From: JBEEPE01 sp964489645
Lineage (GTDB): Bacteria > Verrucomicrobiota > Verrucomicrobiia > Chthoniobacterales > Chthoniobacteraceae
Direction: 5' to 3'
Assembly (NCBI GenBank): GCA_964489645.1
Contig: CAZAZT010000197.1
Location: 1 to 5,333, forward strand
Length of the DNA stretch: 5,333 bases
Made by a program: the position numbers and the translations under genes. The notes under the pieces were generated by a model. The model was not told where the DNA came from. It saw only the letters and a program-made list of their open reading frames with translations, and ran no database searches. Shown piece after piece: positions 1-5,333 of the stretch. The stretch's first letter is position 1; every line of letters starts with the position of its first letter.

Positions 1-3000
1 ATGTTGATCGGCTTATCCCCCGTGTATCCCAACACCATCACCGACGACCCCGCATTCACATTGATCCGAGGCACCGCCCCTCCCACCGAGTCGCCCGAGA
101 GGTTCAAGATACGCAGCATGTACCCGTTCGCACTGCTCACGTTCAGGATCTGACCCCCGATCAAACCCACATCCGACAACTCGATCGTGTTCGCCGTGTT
201 CGATCCGTTGTTGCCGATGTGCAGGTTCCCCACCGCATTGGCCCCGCCACTCAAACTCACCAAGTTCGCGTAACTGATCACGCCCGAACTCCCCGTCCCG
301 TTGTTCTGCAACGACAGCACCCCACCATTACCGATGACCGCCGTCGTGCCCGAGAACACCGGCGAAGGCGATGCCACGTTCAACCCAGCCAGCACCAAGG
401 TCCCCGCATTCACCCGCACGCCACCTGTGAACTGGTTGTTGTTCCCCAGCACCAACGTCCCCAAACCCTCCTTCGTCAGACTGTACGCGTTGCCCCCGTC
501 ATCCAAAATCATGTTCAACGTCAACGTCGCCTGCGGCGCATCCACACGCGCCACCGTGTTGCCAGACAACGTTGTGTTCACGTTGTTCCCTTGGATCGTC
601 AAGTTGTTCGTCCCCCTCAACGTCAACTCCGTCCCGCTCAACACCAACGCATTGCTCAATGTGTTCGCCGCAGACGACGTCAAATACGTACCACTCGCCC
701 CCACCGTCAACGCTCCCGTCCCAACCGGTCCAGAAGTGAACGCTGTCACCAAACCCGTCGTCCCATCGCGAGTCGTCACGTTCGTGCTCGCGCCTACCGC
801 CAACCCGCCCGCCGTCACATTCACCCCACCCCCGAACAGGTTCGCTCCCGACAACTGCAGCAACCCGTTCCCCGCCTTGATCACCCCCACACCTGCCGCA
901 TTGCTCGCGCTACTGATCGGAGCACTCACATTCAACGTCGGCGTCACATTCGCCACCGTCGTGTTCCCGTTCACCGTCACCGGCGCCACCGTGAACGTCC
1001 GCGTCGCTCCCCCAAGATCCACCGCCATCCCCGCCGTCCCCGTCCCTGAAATCGTGGCAACCGTCCCCACGTTCGAGGACGTCGCCGTCACATCCCCCGT
1101 CAACGTCAGCACCCCCGTGCCCATAGTGATCTGAGGCCCCGCCGAACCGCCCCCGTTGTTGTTCAACACCAACCCTGCAAAACTCTGGTTGAAGTTATTC
1201 AAGGCCAACACCCCAAGCCCATTGATCACCGGCGTCACCGTCGTGTTCACCTGGTTGCTCCCCAACAAACGCAAGGTCGCCGCATTGATGATCAAATCCC
1301 CCGCAGGAATCGCCACCGTCGTCGCCCCATCCGCCCCTGCGACATTCAAATCCAATATTCCCGTGTACCCCAAACCGCCACTGAGCACCGTGCCCCCCGT
1401 GTACCCGCTCGGCGCGTTGAGCACAGTCGCAACAGAGTTGATCGGCGTGTACACCAACCGGGTCTGGCCTCCGAACCCGTTATCCACGATCGCCGAGTTG
1501 ATGTTCACCGTCGTCCCTTGGTTCACCGTCAAATACAACGGCTGTACCCCGAAGGCCGTCCCCCCAGAAGTGATGCTCCCGTTCCCTACCGTCGACCCGA
1601 TGCTCTTCCCGGTGAAGCTGCCCGACAGCAACAACCCACCCGATGTCAGGTTCAAGATGTCCGAACTATCCGCGAACGTGAGCCCCTGACCATTCGCATT
1701 CGCGATCAATGCCATCGCGTTGATCGCGTACATATCCGAGCCTCCCGAAGCCGATGGCACCGAGAAACTCGAGATCCCCGTCCCGCCCGATCCCGCCGAA
1801 CTCGCCGCCGAACTCATCACGAACTGCGTCGCATTGGTCACCGACAACACCGTCGCCCCCGCAGGGATCCCCGTCCCGCTCACCGTCATCCCAGGGGCCA
1901 ACCCGGTCGTGCTCGCCACAGTGACCGTCGGACTCCCCAAGGTGGTCGCCAATCCCGTCAAGGACACACTGCTAAGCCGCAGATTGTACGTCGCCACCCC
2001 CGGCGCAGCCACCATGTACGCTGCATCGTAACCCGCATACCCAGCGCTATTGAGCGCGCCGAACCCTCCCGCTGCTCCACCCGAAGCCGGCGTGGTGTAA
2101 CTGAGGAAATCCACCGCATTCGTCGCCCACGGATAGATGTTGTTCACCAACGCCGGTGCACTCGCGAAAACCACACGCGCATTCGAACCCATCTGCCCAG
2201 CAACGTTCAGTAACAGCAACGTCGCGTCCGCACCACGCGTCAAACTCCCCATCGATAATGTCGTCGACCTGACAGGCCCTTGGCCAGCATTGTTCAATGT
2301 CAACAATGTCTGCCCCTCCGAGAGGGTCAGGTTCCCCATCGTCTCCACCACATTCGCCAGATCGCGCCCATTCAAAATCAGGGTCCCCCCCAAGCTCACC
2401 ACGTTTGCCGCATCATTCACGCGGTTCGGCAGATACATCGTCCCACTGTTGCTGATGGTCAACTGGCCGTAACCCAGCGTGATCCCCGATGTCCCCGACA
2501 AACGCCCCTCATCCACCAGCGTCACGCTGCTCCCGTTGATCAACGTCCCGCCCGTGTAGGTGTTGTCGCTGCGCATGGTCAACGTCTGGTTCGCAGCCTT
2601 GTTGAAGAACAGACCCGTCCCTTGGATCGAGCCGCCCCATTCCGACGCCGCAATCGAATCCGAGGAGATCAGCAACCCCGTTCCAGTCACCACCCCACCA
2701 GAACCCGCCCAAGCGTTCCGGTTCGGTGACGCCAACTGTCCCACCATCTGTGCGTTGCTCCCCAAATTCAACGTCGCCCCCGGGCCGATCGCAAGGTGTT
2801 GTCCCGACGCACCGCCCTGCACTCCCTGCCATAGCGTGTTCTCGCCCCCGTTCAGCGTCACCGTCCCGCCCAATATCGTGAAGTAACTCCCCGCCCCAGC
2901 GTTGAAGTACTGCTTCGTGTTGAACGTCACATCCCCTCCCAACCCCTTCGTCACGTTCGCCGAGTTGTACATCGCCGCGTTCACCGCCAACGAAGCCCCC

Positions 3001-5333
3001 GTATCCACCAGCAACGCCCCCTCCGCACTCGTCAATGTCGGCGCCGTCGCCACCGCAGGACTGTTCGTGTTCGGGAAACTCCCGAGCGCGATCGCCGGCG
3101 CACTCCCCAGCGCCACCAATGCCGCATTCCCGATGCTCTGGTTCGCTCCCGTCGACAACAGCATCCCTGTCGCGAGCGCTAACTGCGTCCCACCAGACGT
3201 CCCGAACGTCACGTCCGTCCCCGAACCCGTGATCTTCATCGCATCGATCAACCTCAGGTTCAGCCCAGGATTGCTCAGCGCCGTCGTGTCCCCACTCACC
3301 TGCACCACCGGCAACACCGAATACAACCCGTTGATCGACGCAGCATTCAACCCGTACGCCGTGCCTCCACTCACGTTCGTGAACGTCAGATCCGTCCCCG
3401 TCCCGCTCCCATCCGACACCTTGTAGCGCGTGAACGCCTGCATGTTCCCCCCAGCCGTGATCCCATTGTAAATCGCAAAGTTCGAGCCCCCCGCCTCCGT
3501 CAACACCACTCGCGGCAGCAACCCGTTCCCAGCACTAATCGTCAACGCCGATGCCGCTCCCGTCGCATTCTGACTCATCACCAACTGCGTGCCGTTCGTG
3601 ACCGACTGCACCGTCGTCCCCGCCGGGATGTTCGTCCCCGATAGGAACATCCCCGCCTCGAACCCCGCCGTGGACGTCATCGTCAACACATTGCTCGCGC
3701 TGTTCACCGCCCCGCCCGATCCCACCGCCACCAACGCGCTCGCCGTCGGGTTGTTGACAGAGAAGATCACACGGTTCGTCGTCGCGTTGAACGTCTGCTG
3801 GCTCACCAGGTTCAGAACCGAGCCTCCACCCACGGCCAAAGCCCCTCCCGCAAACGTCAACGTCGCATTCGCCGCCCCCGCATTGTTCAACGTGAGCCGG
3901 TTTGCGCCCCACGTTGAAGCGATGCTCCCAAACGTCTCCGCCGAGGGCGACGTGCCATTCGCCGTGTAATCGAAAGCCCCCGTCGCAAGCGTCAGCGTCC
4001 GCGTCGTCCCGCCAAACCGCGTCCGCTGCGTCCCCGTGTCGTCCACCGTCAACACCGCCCCGTTCTGCACCACCAGATTCCCCGACGCCCCCGTCAACTG
4101 CCCCGCCCCCGAGATGTTCATCGTTCCGGCCGCGACCGTGATGCTCGCCGTGCTTGAAGCAGCCCCCGTCAAATTCAAGGTTCCCGAACCGATCTTCGTG
4201 ATGGCCGAAGTGTTCGGCGTGTAGCCCGCCAAGTTGATAATCCCGTTCCCCACAGTGTTGAACGTCGGACTATTGATATTTTGCATCGCTCCTGCCGTGA
4301 TGTTCAAGACAGACCCCGAGGCAACCCCGATTCCCAACCCAACACCAGAGGTGTTCGTGATCGCCCCACTAACCGTATTCGTCCCACTCGCAGAATACAA
4401 AGCCCCCGTGTAATCGATCCCCCATGCATTGCTTCCTCCCGTCGCCAAGTTCACCGGTGAAGCCAACGTGATCCCCCCGGTCAGCCAGAGTGCTGCGCCG
4501 CCAGCAGTTGCATTAGTACCCGGCGCAGCGATGTTGATCTGCCCCGAGCCCAAAGCACTCGCATTGCTGATCTGGATCACGCCCGCGGCAATCGTCACCG
4601 CTCCCGTCCACCCCGTGTTGTCCGCCGAGATCACCAGACGCCCCTGATCGTTCTTCTGCAACGCGTTCGCAGCCGCGCTGAACGAGAACGGCGTGTCCAA
4701 TGTCGCCACCGTCCCCGCAGTCACATCGATCCCCACCGTCGCCGCGTTCAACACCACTTTCCTCCCCGTCAACGCGTACGTCGTACCCCCCTCGAACCGC
4801 AAACCCTGCGTCCCGCTGTTCGCACTCAACCGAAGGATGTTCCCCACATCCCCAAATGACCCGTTCCCGACCCCCGACAAAATACCCGCCGCAACATCGA
4901 TCACCCCACGATTGTTGTAGGTCAACGTCTGACCCGATCCCCCCGCCGTAGCCGCTACGCTCAACACGAACGTCGTCCCATTCGTGATCGACGCCACGAT
5001 CGCTCCCGTCGGTATCCCCGTTCCGCTCACCGGCATCCCGACCTGCAATCCCGCAGTGCTCGAAACCGTCACGCTCGTGCTCGAAGCCGTGGTCGTCATC
5101 CCACCGATGGTCCCGCTCGCTCCACCCCCGAACGTGTTCGCCCCATTCGTCAATGCCAGCGTCCCCCCTCCCTGCTTGCTCAAGATCACCCCGCTCGTCG
5201 CACCCCCACTCAACACCCCGCTCATCGTCAACCCCTGCACCAGATCCGAGTTGGTCGCCCCAGAAATCGTGAATATCGGGCCATTCCCATTCGCCACCAC
5301 CCCTCCCAACGTCCCGTTCAACGCATAGTTCCC
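1..5333 (-). CDS. Giant autotransporter-associated beta-strand repeat (PATR) protein, internal fragment open at both ends
   Basis: One minus-strand frame stays open across the entire window: 1,777 codons from 5333 down to 3, with no stop and no frameshift. Start and stop lie outside, so the full protein is longer than 1,777 residues. The translation is rich in Gly, Thr, Ala, Val, Asn, Ser and Leu, has no Cys, only two His (846 and 1705), about a dozen Lys and eight Trp. At least six PATR units of the K-x-G-x-G-T-L-x-L type are visible (residues 49-71 split with 142-162, 224-264, 378-415, 909-947, 1484-1517, 1618-1650), plus two super-repeats and three copies of a separate module. PATR proteins are known as secreted or surface beta-helical proteins, often adhesins; a role in attachment is inference. 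No enzyme motif, signal peptide, membrane segment, beta-barrel transporter, PEP-CTERM or type IX sorting signal is visible, so the export route is unknown. G-ending codons dominate evenly along the gene, giving no sign of mosaic transfer. I am sure of strand and frame, fairly sure of the family, and not sure of the role. Confidence 0.92.
384..482 (-). repeat. PATR unit 6 (residues 1618-1650)
   Basis: This is the best match in the window: S-L-T-K-E-G-L-G-T-L-V-L-G, then N-N-Q-F-T-G-G, then V-N-A-G-T-L-V-L-A-G. Every conserved position of the family consensus is filled. It starts 134 residues after unit 5. Beyond it the protein continues for 127 residues of beta-rich Gly/Asn/Ser sequence to the window edge, without another clear unit or any terminal domain. 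Confidence 0.92.
783..884 (-). repeat. PATR unit 5 (residues 1484-1517)
   Basis: V-I-K-A-G-N-G-L-L-Q-L-S-G-A-N-L-F is followed by G-G-G-V-N-V-T-A-G-G-L-A-V-G. Lys, strand, S-G-A-N, aromatic-G-G turn and second strand are all present in canonical order. The first strand has L-L where T-L is usual. Confidence 0.88.
1272..1424 (-). repeat. Partial PATR-like unit (residues 1304-1354)
   Basis: V-L-N-A-P-S-G-Y-T-G-G-T-V-L-S-G-G contains the aromatic-T-G-G turn of a PATR. The preceding K-x-G-x-G-T-L strand is absent, replaced by V-Y-T-P-I-N-S-V-A-T (1294-1303), and the following V-x-A-G-x-L strand is distorted. It is best read as a diverged unit; a coincidental Gly/Thr-rich match cannot be excluded. 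Confidence 0.5.
1812..1925 (-). repeat. Inserted module, copy 3 (core residues 1137-1174)
   Basis: The core starts V-T-V-A-S-T-T-G-L, continues G-M-T-V-S-G-T-G-I-P-A-G and ends in F-V-M-S. It matches 26/38 residues of copy 1 and 24/38 of copy 2 without gaps. It lies between a N-L-R-L-S-S-V-S-L strand (1117-1125) and the I-N-A-M segment (1204-1207) of super-repeat copy 2, followed by a Ser/Gly/Ala-rich tail to about residue 1199. Confidence 0.82.
2028..2141 (-). repeat. P-W-A / D-F-L-S-Y intermodule motif (residues 1065-1102)
   Basis: N-I-Y-P-W-A-T-N-A-V-D-F-L-S-Y is followed by a Gly/Ala-rich linker and L-N-S-A-G-Y-A-G-Y. This block recurs in large PATR proteins as I remember them, where it links successive PATR-containing modules. 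It is one of the few places with a Trp and clustered aromatics in this aromatic-poor protein, so it may mark a helix boundary or cap; that role is inference. Confidence 0.6.
2493..2609 (-). repeat. PATR unit 4 (residues 909-947)
   Basis: The unit reads F-F-N-K-A-A-N-Q-T-L-T-M, then D-N-T-Y-T-G-G-T-L-I-N-G-S-S-V, ending L-S-G. The N-T-Y-T-G-G-T turn is the most canonical in the window, while the G-x-G-T-L strand has drifted to A-N-Q-T-L. It opens super-repeat copy 2. Confidence 0.85.
3423..3521 (-). repeat. L-L-P-R-V intermodule motif (residues 605-637)
   Basis: The sequence L-L-P-R-V-V-L is followed by N-F-A-I-Y-N-G and F-T-R-Y. It is a degenerate form of a motif, recalled from other giant PATR proteins, in which a Pro-Trp-Ala or Gly-Trp-Ala block precedes a D-F-A-x-Y block and then a Y-containing strand. 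The better-preserved copy in this protein is at 2028-2141. Function is unknown. Confidence 0.55.
3573..3686 (-). repeat. Inserted module, copy 2 (core residues 550-587)
   Basis: The core starts L-T-M-T-S-T-A-G-F, continues G-M-F-L-S-G-T-N-I-P-A-G and ends in L-V-M-S. It is the same length as the other two cores, with 24/38 identities to copy 3 and 21/38 to copy 1 by hand count. Removing residues 531-600 (positions 3534-3743) brings R-V-I-F next to L-L-P-R-V. That restores the spacing seen between R-V-V-F and I-Y-P-W-A in super-repeat copy 2, which marks this as an insert of about 70 residues. Confidence 0.82.
4089..4202 (-). repeat. PATR unit 3 (residues 378-415)
   Basis: This is a canonical unit: I-T-K-I-G-S-G-T-L-N-L-T-G, followed by I-T-V-A-A-G-T-M-N-I-S-G. 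The N-x-Y-x-G-G turn is replaced by a Ser/Ala/Thr stretch (392-397), so the turn is degenerate while both strands are intact. It opens super-repeat copy 1. Confidence 0.85.
4542..4664 (-). repeat. PATR unit 2 (residues 224-264)
   Basis: The unit has the Lys at 227, then Q-G-R-L-V-I-S-A-D-N-T and W-T-G-A-V-T-I-A-A-G-V-I-Q-I, ending in N-A-S-A-L-G-S-G. The closing A-S-A-L-G-S-G is a frequent PATR terminator, preceding the next beta-helical coil. Trp242 replaces the more usual Tyr or Phe before the turn, and the second Gly of the turn is Ala. Confidence 0.82.
4848..4910 (-). repeat. PATR unit 1, C-terminal half (residues 142-162)
   Basis: Residues 144-152 (V-I-D-V-A-A-G-I-L) match the usual V-x-A-G-x-L second strand of a PATR, followed by G-N-G-S-F-G-D, a common successor of these units. 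Joined directly to residue 71 it would restore a normal-length PATR. That is why I read it as the displaced second half rather than an independent unit. Confidence 0.65.
4959..5072 (-). repeat. Inserted module, copy 1 (core residues 88-125)
   Basis: The 38-residue core starts V-T-V-S-S-T-A-G-L, continues G-M-P-V-S-G-T-G-I-P and ends in F-V-L-S. It aligns without gaps to copies at 3573-3686 and 1812-1925, with 21/38 and 26/38 identical residues by hand count. The complete inserted segment is about 70 residues (72-141, positions 4911-5120) and sits exactly in the turn of PATR unit 1. I recall similar sequence in many predicted bacterial and phage surface proteins but cannot name a family. Its function is unknown; a small beta-rich domain bulging from the helix is inference. 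Confidence 0.82.
5121..5189 (-). repeat. PATR unit 1, N-terminal half (residues 49-71)
   Basis: Residues 49-71 read V-I-L-S-K-Q-G-G-G-T-L-A-L and then N-T-F-G-G-G. This is the first half of an autotransporter-associated beta-strand repeat, with the Lys, the G-x-G-T-L strand and the aromatic-x-G-G turn in place. The usual second half does not follow directly. It resumes about 70 residues later, after a copy of the G-M-x-V-S-G-T-G-I-P module. Confidence 0.8.

Larger units (their letters stand above)
1596..2609 (-). repeat. Super-repeat copy 2 (residues 909-1246)
   Basis: The landmarks match copy 1 in order: a PATR unit, E-T-M-G-N-L (997-1002), L-T-L-N-N-A-G (1011-1017), R-V-V-F (1053-1056), I-Y-P-W-A (1066-1070), I-N-A-M (1204-1207), L-L-L-S-G (1234-1238) and S-I-G (1244-1246). 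The L-T-L-N-N-A-G block is identical at protein level but differs in several codons, so the duplication is not recent. Here the inserted module lies downstream of the P-W-A motif rather than upstream of it. Confidence 0.7.
3129..4202 (-). repeat. Super-repeat copy 1 (residues 378-735)
   Basis: This stretch begins with PATR unit 3 and continues through E-T-F-G-S-I (466-471), L-T-L-N-N-A-G (480-486), R-V-I-F (521-524), an L-L-P-R-V block (605-609), I-D-A-M (696-699) and L-L-S-T-G (725-729) to S-I-G (733-735). The same landmarks recur in the same order at 2609-1596. The offset is 531 residues for the first landmarks and about 510 for the last. The difference fits copies of the same inserted module lying at different points in each copy. 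An ancestral internal duplication is the simplest reading. Confidence 0.7.

Noticed and set aside
219..1049. Plus-strand open frame of 276 codons rich in Arg, His and Pro, with a similar one at 1518-2213
   Set aside because: The Arg/His/Pro/Gln composition is typical of an antisense shadow in a high-GC gene. It fully overlaps the minus-strand repeat protein and has no recognisable domain.
301..1134. Plus-strand open frame of 277 codons, and a series of others in the same frame (1156-1689, 1720-2031, 2137-2472, 2560-2886, 2902-3426, 3589-3969, 4036-4224, 4429-4647, 4693-4920, 4984-5328)
   Set aside because: All lie in one frame whose third positions face the third positions of the minus-strand codons. 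Those are mostly G, so the plus codons mostly end in C and rarely form stops. Their translations (Pro/Val/Ala/Thr-rich) show no family motif, while the minus strand is open throughout and full of PATR motifs.
2509..2832. Minus-strand open frame of 107 codons, and another at 3535-3912 of 125 codons
   Set aside because: Both are out of frame with the continuous 1,777-codon reading, lie inside it, and encode Gly/Asp/Arg-rich sequence without motifs.
857..3530. 16-base exact repeat (857-872 and 3515-3530)
   Set aside because: Both copies encode the local peptide G-N-G-L-L within Gly/Leu-rich strands and use the preferred codons. Coincidence of codon bias is enough to explain it, with no sign of a recombination site.
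1..5333. Possibility that the C-rich repetitive DNA is a CRISPR array, tandem DNA repeat or non-coding repeat region
   Set aside because: No direct repeat of constant length with spacers exists. Similarity is at protein level with diverged codons, and the reading frame is kept throughout.

Overview
The whole window is the interior of one very large gene on the minus strand. Reading the reverse complement from position 5333 down to position 3 gives 1,777 consecutive codons with no stop. Both ends run off the window, so neither the start codon, the signal peptide nor the C-terminal secretion or anchoring domain can be seen. Residue numbers below count from the window edge at 5333 (residue 1) to residue 1777 at position 3.

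The protein is a low-complexity, Gly/Thr/Ala/Val/Asn/Ser/Leu-rich repeat protein with no cysteine, two histidines and few charged residues. It carries at least six recognisable copies of the autotransporter-associated beta-strand repeat (PATR), with the pattern K-x-G-x-G-T-L-x-L-x-x-x-N-x-[YF]-x-G-G-x-x-V-x-A-G-x-L. This points to a secreted or surface-exposed beta-helical (adhesin-like) protein. Such giant PATR proteins are common in Verrucomicrobiota and related Planctomycetota, and occur in proteobacterial autotransporters. Base composition is roughly 60% G+C by eye. The codon bias is strong: 60 of the first 100 codons end in G, with GGG for Gly, ACG for Thr, GCG for Ala and TTG for Leu preferred. 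A Verrucomicrobiota-like source is my best guess, held with modest confidence.

Layout in protein order (high to low coordinates): a PATR unit split by a ~70-residue insert (5189-4848); a second PATR (4664-4542); a super-repeat of about 360 residues that starts with a PATR (4202-3129); a linker of about 170 residues (3128-2610); a second super-repeat of about 340 residues (2609-1596); a partial PATR-like stretch (1424-1272); two further PATRs (884-783 and 482-384); and a final beta-rich stretch to the window edge. A separate module with the signature G-M-x-[VL]-S-G-T-x-I-P-x-G occurs three times, each in a different structural context, and looks like a cassette inserted into the beta-helical scaffold.

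No second gene, RNA gene, mobile element, CRISPR array, promoter or terminator is supported. The many plus-strand open frames are shadows of the minus-strand gene, produced by its G-ending codons.
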